The position numbers and the translations under genes are program-made. This document shows positions 23,018-34,109 of a DNA stretch of 64,000 nucleotides, in pieces (position 1 is the first letter of the stretch; every line of letters begins with the position of its first letter). The notes beneath the pieces are model-generated. The model saw nothing but the letters and a program-made list of their open reading frames with translations, ran no database searches and was not told the DNA's origin. Source of the DNA: Coleophoma eucalyptorum (taxonomy: Eukaryota; Ascomycota; Leotiomycetes; Helotiales; Dermateaceae); NCBI GenBank assembly GCA_026120035.1, contig JALRME010000009.1:620001-684000 (forward strand), in the 5' to 3' direction.

Positions 23018-24121
23018 TTACTTTCTAAACGCCCTGGCTTCTCTTCTCCACCACGCCGTGAAATCCATTGTCTGAACATCGATTCCAATGTCCTTCAAGG
23101 CTTGAGTAGACAGATGACAGTCATAAGGCCGCTGAACAGAAGCATTAGGATCGTTGCCTTCGGTATTTGCGACCATGCCATCCAGTGGTAGACCCATAAT
23201 TTCACTGAATACCTCGCAGATTTCATACTTTGTGTATTTATCCTCGGAGGAGAATTGAAGGATTTTTGGAAGGGAGGATTTGTCTTGGGTGGACAGGTAT
23301 TTGGCGGCAACATCTGTAAGGTGCTGTGTTAGCAAGGGAGCGTTGAGAATGGGAATAGGCTTACCTTGACACACTCGTCCCACATCCTCTGTATTTGTGG
23401 GATATCTAAGGGCCCAGTGGTCCATCTTGACTTGAGCTCCCTTCTCTTGAGCCTTCCAAAGAGAGTCCATCAACACATTCACAGCACTGTCTTTGGGTGA
23501 GTCAGCTTCGCCATAGAGGACTGGAACTCTGAGCACCACGCCCATGCCTGGCTTCCCGGCCTTCTCATATTCAGCGAGAACTGCCTTCTCACCATCCAAT
23601 TTTGTCTCGCCGTACAAGTTTGGCGGCTTAGGAATGCTGTGTGCTTCGTATGGCGCGTCTCCTTCGGTGCCTGGGAACACGTAGTCGGTAGATATGTAGA
23701 TAAGGAGAATCGAATGAGCAGCGCAGAGACGCGCAAGGGCTCCTGATGCAGCGACGTTCAGAGCTCGTGTACCCTCAGGATCGGAGTCGCATTTGTCTGG
23801 GAAACGGTTCGCAGCACCTGAAAAGGTCAGCTTCAGCACGGTATTCTGATGGTGAACAGCATACAGTGTACCACAACTTGAGGCCTTCACATACTCCTGC
23901 CTATCAGCCTTGTTCATTCGTGCACGCGTTGCAACGTACTTGACATCTCCTAGGACTTTGGATATTTCATCTTCGGATCCAAGATCAACCTTCAAGATTG
24001 CTGGCGGGTTGGCACGCGTAAAACCAGTGCCTACAACCTCCCATTCTTGTCTCTTAAAAGCCTTCACGGCCTGCCTTCCTAGCAGTCCAGTAGCGCCAGT
24101 GATGAGTACCGTCTTCGCCAT
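23018..24121 (-). CDS. MAT2B-like NAD(P)-binding protein (RmlD family)
   Basis: Minus-strand exons are 24121-23940, 23884-23865 (a 20-nt microexon), 23817-23365 and 23313-23018, giving 316 residues. The protein resembles the regulatory beta subunit of methionine adenosyltransferase and dTDP-4-dehydrorhamnose reductases: a Rossmann motif TGATGLLG near the start, VVVHCAANRFPD, STDYVFPG, YGETKLDGEK (the YxxxK pair) and LRVPVLYGE. In animals MAT2B regulates S-adenosylmethionine synthesis; the fungal role is less clear. The microexon is needed to rebuild DVKPQVVVHCAANR. The first two introns together are 102 nt and contain no in-frame stop, so an unspliced message stays open. An upstream ATG at 24160 would add 13 residues; 24121 fits the family better. 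Confidence 0.85.
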   Translation of the reverse strand: MAKTVLITGATGLLGRQAVKAFKRQEWEVVGTGFTRANPPAILKVDLGSEDEISKVLGDVKYVATRARMNKADRQEYVKASSCGTLYAVHHQNTVLKLTFSGAANRFPDKCDSDPEGTRALNVAASGALARLCAAHSILLIYISTDYVFPGTEGDAPYEAHSIPKPPNLYGETKLDGEKAVLAEYEKAGKPGMGVVLRVPVLYGEADSPKDSAVNVLMDSLWKAQEKGAQVKMDHWALRYPTNTEDVGRVCQGKPIPILNAPLLTQHLTDVAAKYLSTQDKSSLPKILQFSSEDKYTKYEICEVFSEIMGLPLDGMVANTEGNDPNASVQRPYDCHLSTQALKDIGIDVQTMDFTAWWRREARAFRK

Positions 24122-26924
24122 TGTTTGTGTGATGTGCAAGTTGATGTGGGAGAGGGGCAATGGAGAGGGGCAGAGGGGCGACAGCAGCGCTTGACGTCGG
24201 GCTATGTCATACCCTTCCGTCTGAAGTTGACGCGTAGTTTCAGCATTTCAGCTCTCCACTCCGTTAGTCACGTCGAAACATGAAAACGTTCCTCAATCAT
24301 ATTTCGGTTTCGCTTCGTTAGTTTATAGCTTAAGTGTTCGTCTCATCATTTATTTACTAATCCTAAGATGATCACCAGCCAAGAACCGCATGAACGTGGC
24401 TCTCAGATCCTCAGATCCAACTTATATCCTTCTTCGCGGTCGTCCGAAGACCACCCGCAATGAAAAAAAGCTCTCTTCCGAGAAGTTTGAGTTCCAAAGA
24501 TTCCTTCCCAGTCCGAAGACGAAAGAAGAGTGGTCAGGTTTGTAGTTTTCAACTAGCAAAAACGTTAACTCGGACGAATCCTCACTGTTGAACGTAAAGC
24601 CCTAGCACTAAAAGATATTAGCCTCAGATTCAAAATTTGAAGGCGTGAGGGGCTTCAACTTACCTAGAATAAAGAGAAAAGAGAGAAAAGGAGAAAGCAC
24701 GCGAGGGCGAAGAGGGTATTTAACCTTGCCAGAGGCGCTAGTGCACTCGCCTAATCCAGCTAGCTGGATCAAACACTACTCAAACTCACGTGACCAATGA
24801 TCTGACTGACTTTAGGCAATCATTCATCATGAAGACTGATATTAAGAAGTTAAGATTCAGTATAAATTAAAAACTTCTATTCGTGGGAAGGGCAGTATCA
24901 TTTTAGACATCATTAAAGTCTCTTATGGTTCACCTTCACTGTATATTATGAGCAAAGCCTTACCAATGTCCAGTATGTGTCACGATTCATGGACCATGCG
25001 CGCTCATATATCATCTCAATTATTCCATCCGTATAGGTAATTATCACCTTCTAGTTATTAGCTACTAATATTGCATGATGAAATTACATTATTACTACCT
25101 TACCCGCCGAATTCGGTTGAGGAGCTGTGGTGTGACTCCCGTTGATTTAATTAGAATCGTCCACGAATTGTGACTCTCATTTGAAAATGACTCATTTGTT
25201 ATTGTTACAAGTAAGCTTTTTTTTGTAAATATTGATTCCATAGACAAAGAAGCGGTATGACATTAGATATCATACCTTTTAGAATACAGCCATCCATATA
25301 GTCTTGATTTACTCTGGCTTCAAAGCTAAACGAATGTGATCTTTAATCGCTAGAGGTGCTTAAGGAATAACATTAACAGATTGATAATAGGGTTGTTTAT
25401 AGATTAAAGCCTTTTCGTTCTTAATTACTGCAACTGTGTAAGGTGCTAGTCTAGGCAACAGCTCGCTGGCAGTAGTCTATGAAGACTCTGGGGTGATGAT
25501 TGTCCGTAGCAGAACAGATATGAATAGACATTGATCTAGGCAGCGAGGACACGTGAATGATTGAAGCCACCCATGTAGATAGATTTTGTTTCTGTGTAAA
25601 TCTTTCTCGAGCCATTGCTAGTACGAGAAGCGTCATAAATGGGATTCTGGAACAAACGACAAATTCAAGGGAAGCTAACAACTAATATCTATAGAGGCAT
25701 TTTGCTTAGGTCTTATTATAAAGGAAAGGTTATGTGACCATGCGAGAGGCACCTCAATGTAATAGGTCTTCCAGACGGTCTTCATTATCATTCTACATTG
25801 CCGATACATCGTCAATGTTTCCTCTGTCACTATCATCAGAATCGTTCATCGCAATAGGTCTAATAACTGATAAAAACTGCTAATTAAAATAATCAGATCT
25901 TTTAAAGGGCTAGCTCATTGTTCTAAGAACAAAGAGTTACAGAGGCCCCCTATGAACTTTAATCGTAGTAAACTATAGGAATAGTGTCATTAGTGTCATT
26001 TGTCTTTCGTCTGATATTATACTTTTCACTTTTTAATCACCTAGCTAAAATACTAAGCCAACTGTTTAAGTCTAAACAAGACGAAGTTTAACTTACATCA
26101 TAAAGGTTACAAGTTATTAAATTATCTCTAACTGAACACGAACTAGTTGATAACCTTTATACATAACGTACTTAGAATTTTTATCACAAAGACAGTTATA
26201 AGTGTTGGAACATCGATATACCACCTACACGTGAGGTAACATCGTTACACCACTTGCATATATTGGTATATCGCTACGCCACCTATATATGCATACATTT
26301 GGAATATCGCTATACCACTTGCTTGTTCCTGTGGTTGCACTCGGATACAAGCCCTATATCTGTATTATTACGGAGGTCGAATCGATATCCAGTAGGGGTA
26401 TTTATAAGACCTCCATCACACTCACTTAGAAGAATCATCTATATTTTTACCTTACGATTTTGACCTGTCTATTACAGTTGAAATAAGAGGTATATAGATC
26501 AACCAACAATAAGGAACTATAATTCAACTAGTCAATATGAAAAGCTACACGGATTATACTTATTAAACAAGCCCACATTTAATGTTTATATAAGTTAAAA
26601 GCAAACTTAGTTACCGTGGATTTAAGAGCTTTTTTGGTTAAATAACTGTAAGCAGGTTGTATAACTGCTTAGAATATTATAACATTATAGACTCGACAAT
26701 CAATTGACTTCAAAACGTGAAAGTTGCTAAGGTACTTTGAATATTCGATATCTCCATAAATCTTGACCACAGTTTGTGGTAGCGATTGCAGGCAAAGGAA
26801 CTGAAATTCGAGATCATGAGATAACTATGAATTAGTTCTACCGAAGTACCTATGCAGAAAATCATCTCTATATTTGACGAGCTTTCATGTGTATCTCCAT
26901 ATTCTTCATTGACAGGTATAGTTT
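24122..26924. other. AT-rich gene-free region
   Basis: These 2.8 kb contain no convincing gene on either strand. From about 24,800 onward the sequence is markedly AT-rich, with many TA steps and stops in all frames, unlike the flanking genes. The pattern fits an old degraded element or RIP-mutated DNA, but I cannot recognise any transposon protein. An imperfect tandem repeat lies at 26205-26331. A 10-bp inverted pair (ATAAAGGTTA near 26100, TAACCTTTAT near 26151) is the only other structure seen. Confidence 0.5.
26205..26331 (+). repeat. Imperfect tandem repeat, four units
   Basis: Four diverged units of about 27-37 bp share the core TTGG-A-ATCG-TA-(C)CCAC: starts near 26205, 26234, 26262 and 26299. 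Cores read ACATCGATATACCAC, ACATCGTTACACCAC, ATATCGCTACGCCAC and ATATCGCTATACCAC. It lies in the AT-rich gap. Confidence 0.6.
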
Positions 26925-28848
26925 TCAATAAGCACCATCCGCAACAATATATTCAGTCTTCGGCCCTTTCTCGCCGGCTTGCAACTCCCTCGCTTCCTCC
27001 ACTCCCTCAATACCCTCAAGAGAAGAAGTTATTTGATCGAGTTGGGACACACCGAGTTTGGCAGCTTCTTTAGCAGTGAAGGCACCATAATAGTCAACAT
27101 CATCATACTCTCCAAGGCCTTGGACAGGGAACAGCTTCATAGTGATGTAGAAGAGGATTGCACTGAGGAAAAATCCTGGATCATGAGGTTAGCTTCTGTT
27201 TATGGTTTGTGATAGGAAAAAACTTACCGATAAAGAAGGCCATGTAGTACAGCTGATACAAAACCCGCGAAGCACCTGTATCACCACGAACGGTCACGAT
27301 AAGCCCTCCAACAGTAGGTGCCCACCCGCATAACCATGCAGGAATAGCTCGCCAGTTTACACCACGTTCATACCAGTAATTCGTGTCATGCGTGCGGTAC
27401 AAGTGGCTCAACTGAATCTTCTGTCGACGTAGAATAAAGAAGTCACAAGCCATGATACCAATAAGAGGAGCAAGGAAGACTGCGAATGACGACAGGACCG
27501 TAATAAAGGTGGCAGCGCGGTTGATCAGTTGCCAAGGTTGCACTACCCAGCATGCGATGAATGTGATCAGAGCGCCACGACGAATATCGATATATTTGGG
27601 GAAGAGTCCTGCCAAATCAATTCCTCCTGCCACTGCATTACCACAGATGTTTTCAAACATAGCAGTCAAGGCGAATCCTGCAGAGAGGAAGAATACACCT
27701 GCGCGTGCTTTGGAAGATCCTTGGCCATTGTCCATCATTACCATGAGCAAATCGGGAGCTAATCAAGGTCAGTATAGGACCTCTACAGATGGACTATATG
27801 ATTAACTCACGGTTCCAGTAGATCTCTCCATAGATCTTTTGGCAAGCACTAGTTGTGACAAGCCCAATAAAACTCACTAGAGTACCAACAATCCATACCG
27901 AGCCGATTGAGCCAGAAATATAATGTTTTGGGCCTTTGGCGTATCTTGAAAAGTCAGAGCCGTTGGTAATACCAGCAGCGATACCTCCGATCATTTGGTT
28001 GACACCAGACATCATAAGCCAGGAACTATTCCACTTCGAGCCCGCAGGAAGGCTCTCTCCAGTAGTGAACACTGGCCCCACTCCTTTAGCAACGGCGAGA
28101 GACCAAATCACTATAACTATTAGCGAAAGTAAACAAAGTAGGGGGGCTTGAACTTACTCATAGCCATCATGCCAACTCCGCAGTAGATAGAAATAATCAT
28201 GAAAGGAAGCTTGAACTTTTCAGGTCGGATGAAGAGGAAAGGCAGTGATAACGTCCAAAAGACGATAAATCCAACGAATTCGGACGTAGTCGTTGGCATG
28301 GAGGAAGGCAGTGTGTTCTTGATATTTGCAAATGATGGCCATATTGCTGATATGCAAACAGCGACTAGACGCCCTCCGTTCCAGCATTGCACAGCGGTCC
28401 AAATAAAGTTGAGAAGGATTCTCTGCAAGAGTGGTATATAACTTCCTCGAAGACCCCAGGTAAATCGATTCTGGACAGTGAATCCAACATGCCATTTCAA
28501 ACCACACCATGCAACTGCAGTTGAGAATAGCGCGATTAAAGCTCGAGATACGACAATCACTCCCATGGATTGTCCTACTGAGAGTCCTTCCGCTGATGAA
28601 ATGTCAGTCGCATTACTTCCTTCTTAGGGTCCTGACTTACTGAGGTAGGTGTTGGGAGTTTGCCAGTTGGAGACATTGAGGGAAGAGATGGCCCAATAAC
28701 CAAAGTAATGAAAAGATCCCCAGGTCCTTCGATTCGGTGGAAGCGGGATCAAATCTCTGTTACTCCAGGAGTCTGTCTTCTCATGATTTTCTTCATCGCC
28801 CTTTACCTTGAGCTTTTCTTTCAATCCTCTTGCACGTAGAGAATTCAT
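26925..28848 (-). CDS. NCS1-family permease (uracil/allantoin/hydantoin type)
   Basis: Minus-strand exons are 28848-28641, 28592-28158, 28110-27811, 27758-27228 and 27175-26925, giving 574 residues. NCS1 transporters import nucleobases and related rings (uracil, allantoin, uridine, hydantoins) with a cation. Hallmarks are WSNRDLIPLPPNRRTWGSFHYFGYW at the cytosolic N-terminus, AWCGLKWHVGFTVQNRFTWGLRGSY, ISAIWPS, NGSDFSRYAKGP and FFILRRQKIQLSHLY, with about 12 hydrophobic spans. The start ATG at 28848 precedes the first family motif at a normal distance. All four introns are phase 1, and each restores conserved sequence. It is divergent from the hydantoinase-fusion gene, with an 805-bp shared promoter carrying GATAA elements, so its substrate is plausibly the substrate of that enzyme. 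Confidence 0.9.
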
Positions 28849-29653
28849 ACTTGCGATGATTTCTAAAGCCCACTCCTCATATGGCACAAGTAAAAGTATG
28901 GCAAATGAAACTCATGGGGATGACTGAACTAGACATATGAGAATTTGCCATGGTATAGATAATCCTAGCGTGAACTCAATGGCTTGCCACATGCAGCGAT
29001 CGGCCAAGTCACAACTGCAAGATAAGAAGGGCCCGATAAGACGCAGTTAACTCTAGGTTTGATAGAGTGGACCATGGTAATTTTACAGTCTATCGGAGTT
29101 TGGCCCAACCAGATGTCAGAACTCACTCTGTTTTCCAAGAGCCAGTCCATTCGTAAAGGAGTAAAGAGAGATAACCCGATTCTGAAGAGGCACAATCCGC
29201 CTCTTAGTCCCTCGCCGACGGAATTACCGGGTCTGTCTCAGAATTTGAGAGAACCATCTGCTAGGCATATCTATAAAATACTCTGTAATTTGTATCTCTA
29301 AGATATACTTAGTCGATAAATGTTAATTGCCAAACCGCAGACAATCAGCCCAGAAAACTCACAAAGATAAAGAACCTTCATCCTTCATAGAACTGATAAG
29401 GCATATCTTGACTCGCCGCCACTGACATTTGCCCGCGGCGTCCAGCGTCACGTTGCTAGGTAGATTACCCCCATCCCATGTCTTAGCGTTCGTCGTTTAG
29501 TGACGAGAGTGGGATAGGGATTAGCTCGCTACGGTGTTACGTTTCTCTCGCATGAAGTTCGCCAAAAGCCTGTGACAACGGTATGTTGGTTGGTATTTGA
29601 TGATTCTTAACGCGCAAACCTTTTGCTACTTTGCTTGAAATAAACACGATAAA
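28849..29653. promoter_or_regulatory. Bidirectional promoter with a cluster of GATA elements
   Basis: The spacer between the NCS1 permease and the hydantoinase-fusion gene contains GATAAG at 29021-29026, 29035-29040 and 29395-29400, and GATAA at 29170-29174, 29315-29319 and 29366-29370, all on the plus strand. HGATAR clusters bind AreA/NIT2-type GATA factors that relieve nitrogen metabolite repression in filamentous fungi. Control of both genes by nitrogen source is inferred. GATAA is a short word in AT-rich DNA, so the spacing and conservation need comparison with relatives. Confidence 0.5.
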
Positions 29654-32600
29654 ATGCCTCGATACTTGAGAATTGGTGTTGATGTTGGAGGGTAATCCTT
29701 ACAGAGACCAATTAGAAACGTTGAACTATACTGAGATACAATACAGGACGAATACTGATGGGGTGATACTTGATCCATCGCGGTCTTCTGAGGAAGACCG
29801 TGGTATACTTGCCTGGTGAGCTTTCTCAAGCATTTTCAAGTAAAAGATTCTTCACGATGATAAAGACTAAAACTGTTGTTTCCGTAGGCATAAGGCTCCA
29901 ACGACGAAGAATCCAAGTCTTGGAATCAACACTGCCATCACAACTATGTTTGAGCAAGCGAAGATTTCACCCAACGATGTAGCGAGCGTAACAATTGGAA
30001 CCACTGTAAGTGACCAAATCCTGTCCTGATGAAAGTGTACTTTGCTTAAATATCCGGGAAGCACTTCGTGAATGCTGTTGTTGAGATGGATCAATCAAGG
30101 CTTGCAAAAGTAGCGATTCTAAGACTTTGTGGTCCTTTCTCCAAACATGCACCTCCTTGTATAGATTGGCCAGATAATCTTCGTTCATTAATTTGTGGTC
30201 ACTATGCTCTATTAAAAGGCGGTCTCGAAGGTAGGGGTTCAACACCTTGGTGCGATTGTCCAAAGCCACTTACTGATCATCAGAGTAGTTGACGGTGATC
30301 TCATATCCGACATCGTCGAGGATGAGATCCTTGAACAATGCAGTATAATTAAAGAGAAAGGCATAACCAGTATCGTTGTTAACGGCATCTTCAGTCCCAT
30401 AGATACACTATATCAACAAGAAGAGCGTGCTGCTGAGATTATCAAAAACGCCTTCCCAGATGCAGACATTGTCCTATCGAAGGAAGTGGCCAATCTCGGT
30501 TTCTTGGAGCGAGAAAATGCTGCTATTTTGAATGCTTCGATTTTGCCCTTTGCCAGGAAGACCATCAAGGCATTTCAAACTCCAATTAAGAAATTGGGCT
30601 TGAAATGCCCTCTTTTTATTACGCAGGTAAAATAACAATTCTTTGATTTATATGGTTTGAGGAAGCTCACTTTTGTCAGAATGATGGCACCGTGCTGTTG
30701 GCTAAGACTGCTGCTCGGCTGCCAATCCGAACCTTCTCAAGTGGTCCTACGAATAGTATGAGAGGTGCAGCATTTCTGGTAGAGAACGAAGCGAAAGAAA
30801 ATCTCATGGTAGTGGATATTGGTAACTTACCCTCGAAAGATTCGATAATATGGAATATATGCTGAACTGTTTTGCCAGGTGGAACTACCACAGACGTGGG
30901 ACTACTTCAAGCAAATGGCTTTCCACGCCAAGCAGCAGCGTTCAGTGAGATCTGTGGAGTCCGAATGAACTTCTCGTGCCCTGATGTCAAGAGGTAAGCA
31001 AACCATGATTCCACTTCCCTGAAGTAAACTCAACTGTGTAAAGCATTGGACTTGGTGGAGGGTCAATCGTTCGAAAAAACGATGGAAAGATGACAGTAGG
31101 TCCAGATAGTGTTGGCTATCAGATCCAGACAAAGGCCTTGGTCTTCGGCGGAAGCGTTCCAACTACAACGGACTATACTGTTGCGAGCGATGTTAGCACT
31201 CATATCGGTAATCCTGATCTTATAAAAGATCTGATGCAGGAAGATGAGCTTGTACAGTACAAAAGTATTGTGAAACTCATGCTCGAGAAGGTAATCGATA
31301 CCATGAAAACTTCGCCAGAAGACTTGCCAGTACTTCTTGTGGGTGGTGGAGCTGTTATTGCACCAGATGTCTTGGCCGGAGCAAGTAAAGTGATGAAACC
31401 AAAATATTCAGGCGTGGCGAATGCAATCGGCGCCGCCGTAGCTCGAGTCAGTGCAGTCATAGATACTGTGGAAAGTACGGAAAGCAAGACTACCGCACAA
31501 TTGATTGAAGAAGTCTCAGCCCGGGCGATTGAGAAGGCAGTGGAAGGAGGAGCTGCTCGAGATTCAGTCAAAATCGTGGAAATGGATACTTTCCCTTTGC
31601 AGGTAGTCTTTCGTGCTGAGCTGGGGAGTTTTAAACACTGACAAAAATCATAGTACATCGCAAACAAATCCAGGATAATTGTGAGAGCAGCTGGCGATTT
31701 TGATCACGAACGTGTCGGCGTGGAGGATATTGAAGCTGAAACAGACGAGGCGGCAATCGATGAGCCCGCAGAGGTCGAGGAAGTTTCCACGAAGGAAACA
31801 AACCAGCTGACTTCCCAGGATTTCGACATTGACGCTTATAAACCGCTAATCAAAGGCCGAGAGTGGATTATTTCTGAGACTGATCTGGATTGGATCACTA
31901 TTGGCTGTTACATCCTAGGAACTGGAGGTGGTGGCAGTCCGTACTCAAGTATGCTACGATTGAGAGCCATAATACGTGAAGGTGGAGTAGTCCGGGTGGT
32001 CAATCCCAACGATCTCAAAGATAATGATCTAGTCGGATGCGGGGGTGGAGCTGGCTCTCCCACAGTTGGTATTGAAAAGCTCCAGGGCGATCAAATGATG
32101 GAAGCGCAGTACGAATTATACGACTTGATTGACAAGAAGGCAACACATATGATCGCTCTGGAGATCGGTGGTGGCAACGGCCTTCAAGGCATGATTCTTG
32201 GTGCGAGTACTCAAATGGATATTCCAACTGTAGATGGAGACTGGATGGGAAGAGCATATCCTGTGAAGTGGCAGACGACGCCTGTTGTTTTCGAGAATAA
32301 TCGTGCAGTATTTTTGCCAAGTGTAATGTGCGATGGCAACGGAAACGTTGTAGTAAGTCTTAAAATGCGTTCGAATTTGTATCTTACTGACGAGGCATTA
32401 GTTCATGACCAAAGCTACAAGTGATCTCATGGTTGAGCGAGTTTTCCGTGCAGGGCTGTCTCAGCTCGGTTCCAGTGTGGGGTGCGCTGAAGGGCCTGTC
32501 ACCGGAGGTAAATATATACGCTCATTGAAATTATTATGGTCACTGATCTCGAAACAGCGGATACAAAGAAATGGGTTGTTGAGCATACCATTTCTCTTTC

Positions 32601-33197
32601 GTGGAGGATAGGACGTGCTGTAGCAAGGGCTCGCCAATTCAACCAGATCGACAATGTGGCTGAGTCTATTATCGACGAGGTTGGCGGAGAAGGTTCTGCA
32701 AAAGTCCTTTTCAAGGGCAAGATCGTTGGATGTGATAGGACTCTCAGAATGGGTCATGTTTATGGAGAAGTCATCATTGAAGGGGTAGATACGAATGAGC
32801 CTTCCAATGGCAAGAAGCAATACCGGAACAAGATGAAGATTCCATTCAAGAACGAGAATATTGCGGCGTATGAGATCGAAGCTGATGGCACTGAGAAGGT
32901 TAGTATCAGGTACCCGTTATGTCTTACTTAATTTGACTCAGTGTATAGGTTGTTGGCATCGTTCCTGATCTGATCTGTGTCATTGATGCTCAGAATGGGG
33001 AAGCTATCGGTACTCCAGAATACAGGTACGGTCTACTCGTTATAGTGATTGGCATCGTAGCTTCTGAGAAATGGACTTCAACCCCCCGGGGAGTTGAACT
33101 TGGTGGACCCAAGGGCTTTGGCATGAAAGACGTTGACTATGTGCCCTTGGGCAAGTTTTCAAAGCCTAAGAGCGTCATTGATGAGTATGCAGAGTAA
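29654..33197 (+). CDS. Hydantoinase-A / S-Me-THD (DUF917) fusion enzyme
   Basis: Twelve exons: 29654-29691, 29747-29815, 29888-30005, 30062-30230, 30286-30626, 30680-30821, 30879-30993, 31044-31602, 31654-32352, 32402-32507, 32558-32898, 32949-33197, giving 981 residues. The N-terminal half is a hydantoinase/oxoprolinase subunit A: RIGVDVGGTNTDGVILDP at the start (actin-like ATPase phosphate loop), VTIGTTHFVNAVVE, NDGTVLLAKTAARLPIRTFSSGPTNS, VVDIGGTTTDVGLLQANG near 290 and SIGLGGGSIV. From about residue 588 (SETDLDWITIGCYILGTGGGGSPY) to the end it is a DUF917/S-Me-THD domain, with EIGGGNGLQGMILGAS and GVELGGPKGFGMKDVDYVPLG. Hydantoinase A subunits open five-membered cyclic amides using ATP. 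S-Me-THD domains occur in bacterial S-methyl-thiohydantoin desulfurases of ergothioneine breakdown. The natural substrate here is unknown. Confidence 0.88.
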
Positions 33198-33569
33198 TAG
33201 AAGAGATATAATTAGAATATTGACATGTGCTTGAATTCTGGGTAGCAAGTTCAAGTTGCTAGACATAGTATAGTGCAACTTAATTAAATATAGCGTATTC
33301 CCATTATCATATTGCCTACAGTTGATAACATAAAGGGTTGCTGTATATAGATCAAAATCAGCAGATTAGCATCTGACTTTTGTCACGAAACTATGAGTAT
33401 TGCTTCCTCACAAATGTCTCGTAACAGGTATGATTAGCTTAGACGCAGATGAGGACCTCATGCACAACATCTATCGAATCACCTCTTAATCATAAGATCT
33501 TGCATATCCAGTAGGAGAATACTCTGTGCTTCGATTATTGCAGCGTCCTCAGCTTCATACTTTTTTAGC
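33198..33569. other. Short convergent spacer
   Basis: These 372 AT-rich bases lie between the hydantoinase-fusion gene and the small Cys-rich gene. Nothing is recognised in them. Confidence 0.6.
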
Positions 33570-34109
33570 TCAGCTCCCAGCCCTCCAACTACCATCCTCC
33601 CTGGCCTTCCAAGCTTCATAATCGGCCTGGTCAAAGCTGTCCACTGACATCTGATCCGCCTTCAACTCCGCAACTACATCCTTACTTTTCAAACCACGAA
33701 TAGAATTGCGTGCTTGTGACTCGCCAAGCTCAGGTGCTTGTTGATTTTGTAGTCCAAACGCGACATCGACTTTGGCAGTCTTAGGTTTCGGCTTTGCCTC
33801 CCACAACCCGTTCCTAGAAAATGATATTGTTGACGCGCTTGGCGCCCATAGGCTGGCATCTCTAATCTCTGCCTGGCGTTCTTCCTCAGTTTGGATGACA
33901 TATATGGTGTACGTTCGAGGACATGGGCCAGGATGGTTGCGAGTACCCGGACGAAGGCCTTCGACAGATGACAAAGTATGGGTTGTGATATCTGGGCATG
34001 GGCTATCGTTGATTTGCTTGTGGGTATAATCGACATGATTTCTGCAGACTTTTTGCCAGATCTTACGGCAGCCGCATCGTGTGTAGTCTTGGGTGAAGAC
34101 TTTGCACAT
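33570..34109 (-). CDS. Small conserved Cys/His-rich fungal protein, function unknown
   Basis: A single exon of 179 residues, starting MCKVFTQDYTRCGCRKIWQK. The first 45 residues hold C2, C12, C14, C21 and further Cys/His residues (CRNHVDY, PCPDITTH), suggesting a small metal-binding or disulfide-bonded module. TYTIYVIQTEEERQAEIRDASLWAP follows, then a charged tail ending FDQADYEAWKAREDGSWRAG. There is no signal peptide. I have a vague recognition of the MCK...YxxCG(C) start as common in fungal hypothetical proteins. An in-frame extension to 34178 exists but lacks an ATG-supported family start. No function is assigned. Confidence 0.6.
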   Translation of the reverse strand: MCKVFTQDYTRCGCRKIWQKVCRNHVDYTHKQINDSPCPDITTHTLSSVEGLRPGTRNHPGPCPRTYTIYVIQTEEERQAEIRDASLWAPSASTISFSRNGLWEAKPKPKTAKVDVAFGLQNQQAPELGESQARNSIRGLKSKDVVAELKADQMSVDSFDQADYEAWKAREDGSWRAGS

